From assembly GCA_002841695.1 (NCBI GenBank), contig PHAN01000003.1, forward strand, positions 83,149-147,148: a DNA stretch of 64,000 bases, given 5' to 3'. This DNA comes from Elusimicrobia bacterium HGW-Elusimicrobia-1 (GTDB lineage Bacteria > Elusimicrobiota > Endomicrobiia > PHAN01). Shown in pieces: positions 35,708 through 44,607 of this stretch. Positions within the stretch are counted from its first letter, which is position 1. Each line of letters starts with the position of its first letter. The notes below the pieces were generated by a model. The model was not told where the DNA came from. It saw only the letters and a list, made by a program, of their open reading frames with translations, and did no database searches. The translations under genes were made by a program, and so were the position numbers.

Positions 35708-36484
35708 ATGAATAACAAAGACCCGCTGATTATCGCCGGACGGGCGTTTTCTTCGCGGCTTATTATGGGCACCGGAAAATACGGTTCCAACGAGATTATG
35801 AGGCGCGCCATCGCGGCGTCGGGCGCTCAGATGGTAACGGTGGCCGTCCGTCGCGTGGATGTGTCGAATCCCGGCCACGACATACTTTCGGCGCTCGACG
35901 CAAAAACGCTTTTGATACTGCCCAACACTTCGGGAGCGCAGAACGCCGATGAAGCCGTCCGGCTTGCTCGTCTGGCTCGCGCGTCGGGCGTTTCCGATTG
36001 GGTGAAAATCGAAGTCACTCCCGACCCCGGATGGCTTCTGCCCGACGGAGAGGAGACGCTCAAGGCGGCCAAAATTCTGATTAAAGAGGGCTTTACGGTT
36101 CTGCCCTACATAAATGCCGACCCGGTGCTTGCCAGGAAACTTGAAGATGCGGGCGCCGCGGCGGTTATGCCCCTTGCCGCGCCGATAGGATCAAACAAAG
36201 GTATGCGCACACTCGACGCGGTCAAAATCATCGTCGAGCAGGCCGGTGTTCCGGTAATAGTCGACGCCGGACTCGGAAGGCCGTCGCATGCGGCGCAGGC
36301 GCTTGAAATCGGCGTGGACGCCGTGATGGTAAACACCGCGATATCGTCGAGCGGCAATCCCGAAATGATGGCTCTGGGCTTCAAACTTGCCGTCGAGGCG
36401 GGCCGCGCGGCGTATTTGTCCGGCATGGGAGCGTCGGGCGATTACGCGTCCGCGTCGAGTCCCGCCGACTGGATCATAAAATGA
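35708..36484 (+). CDS. thiG: Thiazole synthase
   Basis: ThiG condenses deoxyxylulose-5-phosphate, dehydroglycine and ThiS-thiocarboxylate into the thiazole of thiamine. FSSRLIMGTGKYGSNEIM carries the substrate Lys, VKIEVTPDPGWLLPDG and AVMPLAAPIGSNKGM and VDAGLGRPSHAAQALEIG are family motifs. 258 residues. It overlaps thiH by ATGA. No TPP riboswitch (no CTGAGA / ACCTGA pair) is seen in the 31-base gap after recG. Confidence 0.96.
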   Translation: MNNKDPLIIAGRAFSSRLIMGTGKYGSNEIMRRAIAASGAQMVTVAVRRVDVSNPGHDILSALDAKTLLILPNTSGAQNADEAVRLARLARASGVSDWVKIEVTPDPGWLLPDGEETLKAAKILIKEGFTVLPYINADPVLARKLEDAGAAAVMPLAAPIGSNKGMRTLDAVKIIVEQAGVPVIVDAGLGRPSHAAQALEIGVDAVMVNTAISSSGNPEMMALGFKLAVEAGRAAYLSGMGASGDYASASSPADWIIK

Positions 36485-37605
36485 GTTTTCTTGCGGAATT
36501 CCGCAAACAAGATTCTAAAGCCGTCGCCGCGAAAATATATTCCGCGACCCCGTCCGACGTCCGTCGCGCTCTGGCCGCGGAGTTTCCGTCCGTCGGAGAT
36601 TTTCTGGCGCTTCTTTCTCCCGCGGCGCGGGCTTTCGCGGGTGAAACGGCGGTCCGCGCCAGGGAACTCACAATCAGCCACTTCGGAAAAAACATCAATC
36701 TTTACGCGCCGCTGTATCTGTCGAACGAATGCGACAACGCCTGCCGCTACTGCGGCTTCAACGCGTCGTCATCCGTCGGTCGGAAAACTCTTTCCGACGA
36801 CGAAATATTACGCGAGGCCGATTCACTTAAAGCGCGCGGCTTCGACAATGTTCTTCTTCTTACCGGAGAGTCGCCCTCTAAGGCAGGTTCCGGTTACGTC
36901 GAAAAATCCGTGAGGATGCTATCTGAAAAATTTACTTTTACGGGTCTTGAAATTTTTCCTGCCGATTCCGATGTCTACCGCCGTTTCGTGTCCGCCGGAG
37001 CGTCGGGGCTTACGGTTTATCAGGAAACCTACGACGAAAAAGTTTACGAATATATGCATCCCGCCGGCAAAAAAAGGGATTTTGAATTCAGAATTCAATC
37101 CCCCGAACGCGCGCTTGAGGCGGGATTCCGCCGCGTGGGACTGGGAGCGCTGCTGGGTCTGTCCGATTGGCGCCTCGACGCCGCGATGCTCGGGTTGCAC
37201 GCAAAATATCTCATTGATAAATACTGGCGCGGCGATGTGACGATAAGTTTTCCGCGGTTAAAAAAATGCGCTTCGGGTTTCAATGCGCCGCATCCCGTAT
37301 CCGACGGGGACGTGGCTTCGATGATATTCGCGCTGCGGATATTTCTGCCTCGCGCGGGAATGATTTTATCTACGAGAGAGTCGGACGCTTTCCGTGATTC
37401 GCTCATCGGGTGGGGAATAACCATGATGAGCGCGGGCTCGCGGACGAATCCCGGCGGATACGCGTCGGGCGGCGACGCGCGGGAGCAGTTCGAGGTGTCG
37501 GACCGTCGCAGTGTCGACGAAGTTGTGCGGGCCATAGAGCGGAAAGGATTTTACGCGGTCTTCAAGGACTGGGACAGAGGTTTCGGCGCGAGCCGCTACG
37601 ATTGA
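36481..37605 (+). CDS. thiH: 2-iminoacetate synthase ThiH
   Basis: Radical SAM enzyme that cleaves tyrosine to dehydroglycine for ThiG. The 4Fe-4S motif is CDNACRYCGF (CxxxCxxC), preceded by LYAPLYLSNE; TGESPSKAGSGYVEKSV and VYQETYDEKVYEYMHP are family signatures, with the C-terminal SAGSRTNPGGY. 374 residues, normal. An oxygen-sensitive route is implied, since the alternative ThiO is not present here. Confidence 0.96.
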   Translation: MSFLAEFRKQDSKAVAAKIYSATPSDVRRALAAEFPSVGDFLALLSPAARAFAGETAVRARELTISHFGKNINLYAPLYLSNECDNACRYCGFNASSSVGRKTLSDDEILREADSLKARGFDNVLLLTGESPSKAGSGYVEKSVRMLSEKFTFTGLEIFPADSDVYRRFVSAGASGLTVYQETYDEKVYEYMHPAGKKRDFEFRIQSPERALEAGFRRVGLGALLGLSDWRLDAAMLGLHAKYLIDKYWRGDVTISFPRLKKCASGFNAPHPVSDGDVASMIFALRIFLPRAGMILSTRESDAFRDSLIGWGITMMSAGSRTNPGGYASGGDAREQFEVSDRRSVDEVVRAIERKGFYAVFKDWDRGFGASRYD

Positions 37606-37643
37606 CGCGGAGCCCTCTTCGTCCGGCATAATGAGTCGATAAT

Positions 37644-37844
37644 ATGAACATAACACTTAACGGCAAGCCCGCGGAGATTCGTTCCCGCGTCACCGCGGGA
37701 CGGTTTTTGGATGAATTAAAAATCGGGCGGACTCTTGCGGCTGTGGAGGTAAACGGAAAAATTCTGGACAAGAGCGAGTTTGATTTTTTTGTAATCCCCG
37801 ACGGAGCCGTTATAGAAATAATCCGTTTTATGGGCGGAGGATGA
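37644..37844 (+). CDS. thiS: Sulfur carrier protein ThiS
   Basis: A 66-residue ubiquitin-like protein ending in a Gly tail (FMGGG), the site of adenylation and thiocarboxylation. MNITLNGKPAEI, the AAVEVNGKILDKSEF core and DGAVIEIIRFMGGG are typical. One extra terminal Gly is present compared with the usual GG. No thiF-type activating enzyme is nearby. Confidence 0.93.
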   Translation: MNITLNGKPAEIRSRVTAGRFLDELKIGRTLAAVEVNGKILDKSEFDFFVIPDGAVIEIIRFMGGG

Positions 37845-37851
37845 ACGCGCG

Positions 37852-38529
37852 GTGAAAATATTCGACGGTAAAAACTTTTCGTCGCGGTTGCGGCCTTTTT
37901 CGGGTTACGGTCTTTACGCCGTTATCACGGAAAAGTTTTGCGGCGGACGGTCTTCCGTCGAGGCGCTTGAAAGCGCGCTTCTTGCCGGAATAAAAATCGT
38001 TCAACTCCGCGAAAAAGAAAAAAGCAAACGCGAGATATACGAACTCGCGCTGCGCTTCCGCGATGTCACACGCGCGCACGGCGCGGCGTTTTTCGTCAAC
38101 GATCATATCGACATAGCGTTGGCCGCCGGCGCCGACGGCGTTCATTTGGGGCCCGACGACCTGCCGCTTTCCGCCGCCAGGGCCATCGCTCCGAATCTGG
38201 CGATAGGAATTTCCACGCACTCCGAGGCCGAAGCGCTTGCTGCGGCCGCCGGCGGCGCCGATTATGTCAACATCGGCCCGATATTTTCCACGTCCACCAA
38301 GGAGGGCCTCATAAAACCCCTCGGCGCGGATTTAGCGCGAAAAATCGCCGGACGTATCGACATTCCGTTTACTGTCATGGGCGGGATAAAAGAGGGTAAC
38401 CTGCCGTCGGCTGTATCGACGGGAACCTCGATATTGGCCATGGTCACGGAAATAACCGCCGCGCCCGACATAGCCGCCCGTGTAAAATCCCTTGCCGCCG
38501 CGCTCGGACGGCTTCAAGGGATTTCATAA
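37852..38529 (+). CDS. thiE: Thiamine-phosphate synthase
   Basis: ThiE joins the thiazole and HMP-PP. It begins at GTG 37852, seven bases after thiS. VQLREKEKSKREIYELA, FFVNDHIDIALAAGADGVHLG, IGISTHSEAEA, YVNIGPIFSTSTKEG and FTVMGGIKEGN are the beta-barrel phosphate and HMP-binding motifs. 225 residues; the first 20 residues extend beyond the typical start. No thiC or thiD is in the window. Confidence 0.95.
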   Translation: MKIFDGKNFSSRLRPFSGYGLYAVITEKFCGGRSSVEALESALLAGIKIVQLREKEKSKREIYELALRFRDVTRAHGAAFFVNDHIDIALAAGADGVHLGPDDLPLSAARAIAPNLAIGISTHSEAEALAAAAGGADYVNIGPIFSTSTKEGLIKPLGADLARKIAGRIDIPFTVMGGIKEGNLPSAVSTGTSILAMVTEITAAPDIAARVKSLAAALGRLQGIS

Positions 38530-38559
38530 AACACCTATAATTTATTATAATATCCACCG

Positions 38560-39051
38560 ATGAAAAACACTGCCGTATATCCGGGAAGTTTCGACCCGCC
38601 CACCAACGGCCACCTCGACGTCATTGAGCGCGCGTCCAAAATCTTTCCGCGGCTGATAGTGGCCGTCACCGACAATCAGAGCAAAACTCCGTCCTACACA
38701 CTCAAAGAACGCCTGACACTTCTTAAATCGATAACAAAAAAATATTCCGGCGTCAAAGTCGAGATTTTCTCGGGGCTGCTCGTGCATTATCTGAAGAAGA
38801 AAAACGCCCGCATACTCATCAGGGGTTTGAGAGCCGTTTCGGATTTTGAATACGAGTTTCAACTCGCGCTTATGAACAGAAAACTTTCGCCTTCCACAGA
38901 AACGGTATTCCTTATGCCCGACGAAAAATACGTGTATCTTTCGTCGAGGATGGTAAACGAAGTCGCGCGGCTCGGCGGCAATGTCGGTTGTTTCGTGCCG
39001 CCCGAGGTGCGCTCGCGGATACTCAAAAAATGCAAACATTCAAACCGATAA
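38560..39051 (+). CDS. coaD: Phosphopantetheine adenylyltransferase
   Basis: Penultimate step of coenzyme A synthesis. YPGSFDPPTNGHLDVIERA holds the T/HxGH nucleotidyltransferase motif (TNGH), IRGLRAVSDFEYEFQLA binds substrate, and YLSSRMVNEVARLGG is the C-terminal signature (ISSS as LSSR). 163 residues. Its end overlaps the next gene by 22 bases. Confidence 0.96.
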   Translation: MKNTAVYPGSFDPPTNGHLDVIERASKIFPRLIVAVTDNQSKTPSYTLKERLTLLKSITKKYSGVKVEIFSGLLVHYLKKKNARILIRGLRAVSDFEYEFQLALMNRKLSPSTETVFLMPDEKYVYLSSRMVNEVARLGGNVGCFVPPEVRSRILKKCKHSNR

Positions 39052-40475
39052 ACAAGCGCCTCGGCGATCTGCTCGTCGAAACTAAACTTATAACCCAGGC
39101 GCAGCTTGCCGACGCGCTGGACATCCAGCGCAAAAAAGCCGTGAAAATCGGCCGGGCGCTTCTGGATAAGGGTTACGTGACGGAAGATTTGCTTTTGGCG
39201 TTTCTGGGTCGGCAATGCGGCATTTCCTACGTGTCGCTTAAAGAGTTCGGCGGGATAAGTCCCGAAGCCGTACGCGCCGTTCCGGAATATCTTGCCCGAC
39301 AGTGGGAAATCTCCCCGCTTAAAGTCGCCGACGATACCATAACCATAGCCGTTTCCGACCCGTTCAATCTTTTCGCCACCGACGACTTGCGATTGATAAC
39401 CGGCCTCGCGGTAGCCACGGTAATAGCCCCCGCCGACGAGATAAAGGCCTTTGTCGACAGGTATTACGTCGCGCGCGCGCTGACAGCCGGACGTTCCGCG
39501 TCGGACGCTCCCGCGTCGGCGCTGGAGATGGCCGCCCGCATAGGCGCCACGGAAATGTATTTTGACGTCGACAGAATCCGATATTTTTTCGGCCAGAAAT
39601 ATCTTAAAACCGTCGAGCTTACCCAAAAAGAGTCCGACGTTCTGGCCAAATACTTCAAGCAGCATCCTCGCGCGCGGGTGCGTGTGCCGTTTCGCGGAGG
39701 GAATGCCCTTGCCTCGCTGGACATAGAATTGTCCGGCAAACCCGCCGCCGAAAAAATAAAGATAAGAAACACTTTTCTGCCCGCGTCATTAAGAGAGTTC
39801 GGCATATCCTCCGACGACTCGATGGTGCTGGAAAAACATTTGGCGGGGCGGGGCTTTGTGGCCGTGTCCGGAGCGCCGGCCTCGGGCAAGAGCACTTTTA
39901 TGGCGGCGTGCGCGCGCTGGGCGGCGACTACTCAAAAAATCGTGTACTTTTTTTCGGAGACGTCGCCGGAGATACTGTCGGGAACTTCGGCCATCTGCGC
40001 CGGCGCGTCCTTAATCGCGGATTATTTGCCCGGAGCGCACAACGTTTTCTTCGACGGCGGATCTTCGTCGTCCCTGCCCGCGAATATCGATTCACTGTCC
40101 GCCGGATCGGCTATGGCGGCGTCTTTCGTGGAAGAGCTGCCTCCCGAAGCCGCCTCGGCGCGGCTTTACGTCCGCCTTGCGCTGGTCAAAAAACTTTGTC
40201 CCGACTGTAAAAAACAATACGCGGTCTCAAGGGATTACATAGTCAATTCCGGATTGTCCGTGCCCGTCAAAGACAATCAGTTGATTCTTTCCAAATCGTC
40301 CGGCTGTGAATCCTGCGATTACACGGGCTCATCCGGCGCCTCCGCCGTTTATTATATGAGCGAGGAATGTTCCCGCCTTACCGTCGAAGAAATCCGCTCC
40401 AAGATTCTTGAAGCCGTGTGGGCGAAGGCCCTTGCCGGCGAAGTTTCCGTCGAGGAGGTTTTACTTTACAAATAA
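39030..40475 (+). CDS. Degenerate PilB/GspE-type ATPase homologue
   Basis: 481 residues from ATG 39030. The N-terminal MshEN-type domain is clear (about 5-150): LGDLLVETKLITQAQLADAL, GRALLDKGYVTEDLLLAFLG and VSDPFNLFATDDLRLITG. The ATPase half keeps Walker A (GAPASGKST) and a C-terminal cysteine module (CPDCKKQY ... CESCDYTG). The expected Asp box (IEDPVEY), Walker B (GEIRDxET) and His box (TGHLVLSTLHT) are not recognisable; the region between Walker A and the Cys module is Ser/Ala/Gly rich and shortened. Upstream of pilT and pilC, where pilB usually lies. Possibly a pseudo-ATPase regulator. Confidence 0.75.
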   Translation: MQTFKPINKRLGDLLVETKLITQAQLADALDIQRKKAVKIGRALLDKGYVTEDLLLAFLGRQCGISYVSLKEFGGISPEAVRAVPEYLARQWEISPLKVADDTITIAVSDPFNLFATDDLRLITGLAVATVIAPADEIKAFVDRYYVARALTAGRSASDAPASALEMAARIGATEMYFDVDRIRYFFGQKYLKTVELTQKESDVLAKYFKQHPRARVRVPFRGGNALASLDIELSGKPAAEKIKIRNTFLPASLREFGISSDDSMVLEKHLAGRGFVAVSGAPASGKSTFMAACARWAATTQKIVYFFSETSPEILSGTSAICAGASLIADYLPGAHNVFFDGGSSSSLPANIDSLSAGSAMAASFVEELPPEAASARLYVRLALVKKLCPDCKKQYAVSRDYIVNSGLSVPVKDNQLILSKSSGCESCDYTGSSGASAVYYMSEECSRLTVEEIRSKILEAVWAKALAGEVSVEEVLLYK

Positions 40476-40479
40476 AACT

Positions 40480-41544
40480 ATGCTTAATATGAACGACCTT
40501 TTGATTCTCATGATGGAAAAGAAGGCCTCCGACCTGCATATCACCGTCGGGGCTCCTCCCACATTAAGAATCGACGGACAGATGATTCCCACAAACTACG
40601 AAAAACTCACCCCCGACGTTTGCCAGCGTCTGGTGTATTCGCTCCTTACCGACGCGCAGAAAGAAAAATACGAGGCCACCAGCGAACTCGACCTTTCATT
40701 CGGCATAAAAGGCGTCGGCAGGGTCAGAATGAACGTTTTCCGTCAGCGCGGCGCCGTAGCGGCGGCTCTTCGATCCATTCCGCAGAAAATAATGACTTTC
40801 GACGAACTCAACCTTCCTCCGGTCGTCTACGAAATGATGAAAATACCCAAGGGGCTTGTACTTGTGACGGGCCCCACCGGCTCGGGAAAATCCACCACGC
40901 TGGCCTCGATGATAGATTTTCTAAACGAGCGTCGCCGCGGACACATCATAACGATAGAAGATCCAATCGAGTACGTGCATCAGCATAAAAATTGCGTAGT
41001 CAACCAGCGCGAACTCGGCTCCGATACCATGAGTTTTACCGCCGCGCTCAAGTACGTGCTCAGACAGGACCCCGACATAATACTGATCGGCGAAATGAGG
41101 GATTTTGAGACCATATCCGCGGCGCTTACCATAGCCGAGACCGGCCATCTTGTGTTCGGCACGCTGCACACCACGGACGCCGTCTCGTCGATAAACCGCA
41201 TAGTCGACGTATTCCCGCCGCACCAGCAGTCGCAGATAAGAAGCCAGCTCTCATTCACGCTCCAGGCGGTTTTTTCTCAAGCATTGCTGCCGCTGGCGTC
41301 TGGTTCGGGGCGAGTGCTGGCGTCGGAAATAATGGTTGTGACGTCGGCCATTAAAAATCTTATACGCGACATGAAGACCGAACAGATTTATCTGTCGATA
41401 CAGACGGGAGTAAAGTTCGGGATGCAGACGATGAATCAGTCGCTTTACGATTTGTATATGAAGAAAAAAATAACGTACAATCAGGGCGTCGACGCTTCGA
41501 CGGATCCCGAAGAACTCAAAAAACTCATGCAGAAGTCGGTATAG
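40480..41544 (+). CDS. pilT: Twitching motility ATPase PilT
   Basis: 354 residues from ATG 40480 (a second ATG at 40489 is possible). Retraction ATPase of type IV pili. MMEKKASDLHITVGAPPTLR, Walker A GPTGSGKSTTLASMI, Asp box IEDPIEYVHQHK, Walker B LIGEMRDFETI and the His box ETGHLVFGTLHTTDAV are all intact, in contrast to the upstream PilB-like gene. QAVFSQALLP is the AIRNLIRE-side PilT signature region. Confidence 0.95.
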   Translation: MLNMNDLLILMMEKKASDLHITVGAPPTLRIDGQMIPTNYEKLTPDVCQRLVYSLLTDAQKEKYEATSELDLSFGIKGVGRVRMNVFRQRGAVAAALRSIPQKIMTFDELNLPPVVYEMMKIPKGLVLVTGPTGSGKSTTLASMIDFLNERRRGHIITIEDPIEYVHQHKNCVVNQRELGSDTMSFTAALKYVLRQDPDIILIGEMRDFETISAALTIAETGHLVFGTLHTTDAVSSINRIVDVFPPHQQSQIRSQLSFTLQAVFSQALLPLASGSGRVLASEIMVVTSAIKNLIRDMKTEQIYLSIQTGVKFGMQTMNQSLYDLYMKKKITYNQGVDASTDPEELKKLMQKSV

Positions 41545-41573
41545 CCCTGTTTCCGTCGGGCGAGTAAAAACTT

Positions 41574-42797
41574 ATGCCTAAATTTAATTACAGAGCCAGG
41601 CCGCCTTCCGGCGCGGTTGTTACCGGCGTAATAGAGGCCGCGGATCAGCGCTCGGCCATGGATAATCTCAAGGGACAGCGGCTGATTCCCATAGAAGTGA
41701 CCGAAATCCAGGCCACCGGACTTGCCGCTCTCATCGGCAAAATCAATCCGTTCAAACCGTCGGTCAAATCCAACGATATAGTGCTTTTTTCCCGCCAACT
41801 ATCCACCATGGTTTCCGCCGGCGTTCCGATAGTGCAGGGACTGAACATCCTTTCCGAGCAGATAGAAAACCCCGCGTTTCGCAATGTGGTGACCGGCATA
41901 AAAGAGGATATCGAATCGGGCGTTTCCATGCCCGACGCCATGCGCAAGCACCCTAAGGCATTCAGCGAACTCTATGTCTCCATGATAAAAGCAGGAGACG
42001 AGGGCGGTATACTCGATACGATACTTCAGCGTTTGTCGCAGTATATGGAATCATCCGAGGAATTGAAGGGCAAAGTCAAAGGGGCAATGACGATGCCGGC
42101 GGTCATCGGGTTTATCGCCGTAAGTGTTGTCATATTTCTTCTCGTTTTCGTGCTGCCCACTTTCAAAAATATATTCGCCAGTTTCGGCGCGGAACTGCCT
42201 TTGCCGACGAAAGTCCTTATGCAGTTCTCGGATTTACTGGTAAAGTTTTTCTACCTTGTAGTCATTATCCCGATAGGAGGATTTGTCGGGTTCAAACAAC
42301 TCATAAAAATACCAAAAGTAAGATTCCAGTTCGACGGTATCATACTCAAAGCCCCGATGTTCGGCATAATGCTCAGAAAAGTCGCCATAGCAAAATTTTC
42401 GCGCACGCTGGGCACGCTGATAAAATCCGGAGTTCCCATTATGCAGGCGCTCGACACCGTGGCCAAGACGTCCGGCAATATGGTTCTTGAAAAAGCGATA
42501 TTGACCGCCCGCGACGAAGTCAAAAAAGGCGAGCATATGGTCGCGCCGCTTAAAAAAAGCGGTCAGTTTCCCCCGATGGTAATCCAGATGATTTCCGTCG
42601 GAGAACAAACCGGAAATCTCGACACCATGCTTGTGAAAATCGCTGATTTTTACGACGCCGAGGTCGATGTAGCCATAAAGAGTTTGACGAGTATGATAGA
42701 ACCCCTCGTGATGGCCTTTCTGGGCGTGGTCATAGGCGGCATAGTCATAGCCATGTTCCTGCCGATGTTTGAGATGAGCCAGTTGGTGGGAAATTAA
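41574..42797 (+). CDS. pilC: Pilus assembly platform protein PilC
   Basis: 407-residue inner-membrane platform protein of type IV pilus or type II secretion. Two T2SSF domains (about 70-195 and 270-395), each leading into membrane helices; FSRQLSTMVSAGVPIVQGL and FSRTLGTLIKSGVPIMQAL are the paired repeats, and GDEGGILDTILQRLS and GEQTGNLDTMLVKIADFYD the paired ends. It follows pilT by 29 bases. Confidence 0.95.
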   Translation: MPKFNYRARPPSGAVVTGVIEAADQRSAMDNLKGQRLIPIEVTEIQATGLAALIGKINPFKPSVKSNDIVLFSRQLSTMVSAGVPIVQGLNILSEQIENPAFRNVVTGIKEDIESGVSMPDAMRKHPKAFSELYVSMIKAGDEGGILDTILQRLSQYMESSEELKGKVKGAMTMPAVIGFIAVSVVIFLLVFVLPTFKNIFASFGAELPLPTKVLMQFSDLLVKFFYLVVIIPIGGFVGFKQLIKIPKVRFQFDGIILKAPMFGIMLRKVAIAKFSRTLGTLIKSGVPIMQALDTVAKTSGNMVLEKAILTARDEVKKGEHMVAPLKKSGQFPPMVIQMISVGEQTGNLDTMLVKIADFYDAEVDVAIKSLTSMIEPLVMAFLGVVIGGIVIAMFLPMFEMSQLVGN

Positions 42798-42800
42798 AAT

Positions 42801-42868
42801 AGTGGTTAGTGGTTAGTGGCGAGTGGATAGTAAAAAGCAAAAAAGTTTTTCTATCCACTATCCACTGC
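42801..42868. repeat. AGTGG(A/T)TAG hairpin repeat, copy 1
   Basis: Tandem agtggttagt units followed by an inverted repeat, AGTGGATAG (around 42822) with CTATCCACT (around 42851). The same words occur at 43532 and 44432. It lies between pilC and the pilin promoter. Confidence 0.7.
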
Positions 42869-42902
42869 TCTTACGTGACTTACTTCACAGCCGTTTTAAT
42901 CC

Positions 42903-42931
42903 TTGACACACGCGTAAAAATGTGGTATATT
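42903..42931 (+). promoter_or_regulatory. Strong promoter of the pilin gene
   Basis: Consensus TTGACA at 42903-42908 and TATATT at 42926-42931 with a 17-base spacer; the pilin ATG is 60 bases further, with a strong Shine-Dalgarno AAGGAGGTGA at 42973. This suggests high expression separate from pilTC. Confidence 0.75.
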
Positions 42932-42991
42932 TACAGCAAAGAGGAAGTTTATTCTTGCCCCGACTGAAGGGGAAGGAGGTGACATAATAAT

Positions 42992-43444
42992 ATGAAATCG
43001 AGAAAAGGTTTTACGCTTATCGAACTCATGATAGTTGTTGCGATCATCGGAATCCTCTCGGCCATCGCGATACCTAAGTTCGCCGATCTTATCAGAAAGT
43101 CGAACGAAGGCGCGACCAGAGGAAACCTCTCGACCATCAGAAGCGCTATATCCATCTATTACAGCGAGAACGAAGGTCTGTATCCGGTTGTTCCCGGTTC
43201 TCTGATCGTACCCGCTGTAGGCAGCACTGCCGGCAAGTATCTTGCCGCCGTGCCCAAGGTGAATATTCCGCCCTATGGTGGAACGAACTCATTCTCTACG
43301 ACTGCGGATTCCACGTCAAACGACCTCGGCTGGGGCTACAATCCCCTGCTGACGATGCCTGCCGGCATGACCCGCGCGCAGGGCGAAGTTTGGGTGGACG
43401 CAACGGAGACCGACTCAAAAGGAACGATTTGGAACACCTATTAA
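42992..43444 (+). CDS. pilA: Type IV pilin
   Basis: 150 residues. A short leader MKSRKG is cleaved before F by the prepilin peptidase; [20 protein letters not shown] is the class III signal and N-terminal helix, with Glu5 of the mature protein. The globular part ([20 protein letters not shown]) resembles GspG-type pseudopilins and major pilins; there are no cysteines for a disulfide. It is flanked by hairpin repeats, has its own promoter and ends at a strong terminator, so it is monocistronic. Confidence 0.93.
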   Translation: MKSRKGFTLIELMIVVAIIGILSAIAIPKFADLIRKSNEGATRGNLSTIRSAISIYYSENEGLYPVVPGSLIVPAVGSTAGKYLAAVPKVNIPPYGGTNSFSTTADSTSNDLGWGYNPLLTMPAGMTRAQGEVWVDATETDSKGTIWNTY

Positions 43445-43478
43445 TACAGGTGTAACGGATCGTGATTTCAAGATTAAG

Positions 43479-43511
43479 GAGAAAGACGCCGCAAGGCGTC
43501 TTTCTCTTTTT
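43479..43511 (+). terminator. Terminator of the pilin gene
   Basis: A 12-base-pair stem GAGAAAGACGCC/GGCGTCTTTCTC with a GCAA loop, followed by TTTTT. Confidence 0.9.
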
Positions 43512-43531
43512 ATGTCAAAGCGTATAAGTGA

Positions 43532-43649
43532 AGTGGATAGTGGCGAGTGGATAGTAAAAACCTTTATTATGTCATTGCGAGGTCAAGGGCTTGCCCTTGA
43601 CCGTGGCAATTGACGATAAAAAATATCTAATCACTATCCACTAACCGCT
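43532..43649. repeat. AGTGGATAG hairpin repeat, copy 2, with nested GTCATTGCGAGG palindrome
   Basis: Outer arms agtggatag/ctatccact (43532 and about 43633) enclose a second inverted repeat ATTGCGAGGTCAAGGGC/GCCCTTGACCGTGGCAAT (about 43572-43610). Nearly identical in body to copy 3 at 44432. Confidence 0.75.
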
Positions 43650-43671
43650 TTTTTTATATAATATCACCATA

Positions 43672-44433
43672 ATGACCGACATCGTTGCGCTTGTTTTTAT
43701 CGTCGCGCTGGGTCTCGTTACGGGCTCGTTCGCCAATGTGTGCGTCTACAGAATGCCGCTGGGACTTTCCGTGGCCTTTCCCGGGTCGTTCTGTCCCGTC
43801 TGCCGCGCCGGCATATCCTGGCACAGAAACATTCCGATTGTCAGTTGGCTTTTTCTTAAAGGCCGCTGCGCCGATTGCGGCGCGCGCATCCCGTGGAGAT
43901 ATCCGGTCATAGAAGCCGTCGTGGGCGCGCTCTTCGCGGCGCTTTATTTTAAGTTCGGAGTTTCGTGGGCGATGTTCGTCATGTGTCCGTTTGCATGGAT
44001 GCTGGTGACCGCATCCGCCATAGACATTGAACACAGAATTATTCCCGACGAGTTTTCCGCAGGCGGCGCGATTGCGGGGGTGGCGTTGTCGCCGTTGAAT
44101 CCGTTTTTTGATTTTTATACCGCGTGGCATACACCTATACTGCTGTCGCTTTTGGGGGCGGTCGCCGGACTGGCCGTCGGCTGGATAGTAGCCCTTATGG
44201 GCGAAAAACTCTTCGGGAAAGAGGCCTTTGGCGGCGGCGACATAAAACTTTTGGCGGCTTGCGGGGCTTATATGGGCGCGGAAGGCGCCCTGTGGACTTT
44301 GCTTTTGGCGTCTTTCATCGGAAGCGGAGTGTCGATTGCTCTGATAGCCGCAAAAAAAATCCGCCGTTCGGACTACGTTCCCTTCGGGCCGTTTCTGGCC
44401 GCGGGGGCGTTGGTGTATTTGTTTTACAGATAG
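43672..44433 (+). CDS. pilD: Prepilin peptidase / N-methyltransferase PilD
   Basis: 253-residue polytopic aspartic protease that cleaves and N-methylates pilins. SFANVCVYRMPLGLSV opens the DiS_P_DiS domain; two Cys pairs, CPVC and CADC, form its zinc site. The catalytic aspartates are in SAIDIEHRIIPDEFS and GGGDIKLLAACG. Eight or so membrane helices. Its stop codon is the first bases of repeat copy 3. Confidence 0.95.
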   Translation: MTDIVALVFIVALGLVTGSFANVCVYRMPLGLSVAFPGSFCPVCRAGISWHRNIPIVSWLFLKGRCADCGARIPWRYPVIEAVVGALFAALYFKFGVSWAMFVMCPFAWMLVTASAIDIEHRIIPDEFSAGGAIAGVALSPLNPFFDFYTAWHTPILLSLLGAVAGLAVGWIVALMGEKLFGKEAFGGGDIKLLAACGAYMGAEGALWTLLLASFIGSGVSIALIAAKKIRRSDYVPFGPFLAAGALVYLFYR

Positions 44434-44567
44434 TGGTTAGTGGTTAGAAGAAAATAGTGGTTAGTGGATAGTGGCGAGTGGATAGTAAAAACCTTTATTA
44501 TGTCATTGCGAGGTCAAGGGCTTGCCCTTGACCGTGGCAATATCTAATCACTATCCACTAACCACTT
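44432..44567. repeat. AGTGG(A/T)TAG hairpin repeat, copy 3
   Basis: Units agtggttagt and agtggatagt, then the ATTGCGAGGTCAAGGGC nested palindrome, closed by ctatccactaaccact. The body (about 44480-44560) is nearly identical to copy 2 at 43550-43648. It begins within the pilD stop codon. Confidence 0.75.
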
Positions 44568-44607
44568 TCTTTTTTGTAACTTTTTGTTTCGGCTTACGTC
44601 TAACTCC

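Noticed and set aside
42801..44567. CRISPR array
   Set aside because: The agtggatag repeats are few, irregularly spaced and form hairpins without spacers; no cas gene is present in the window.
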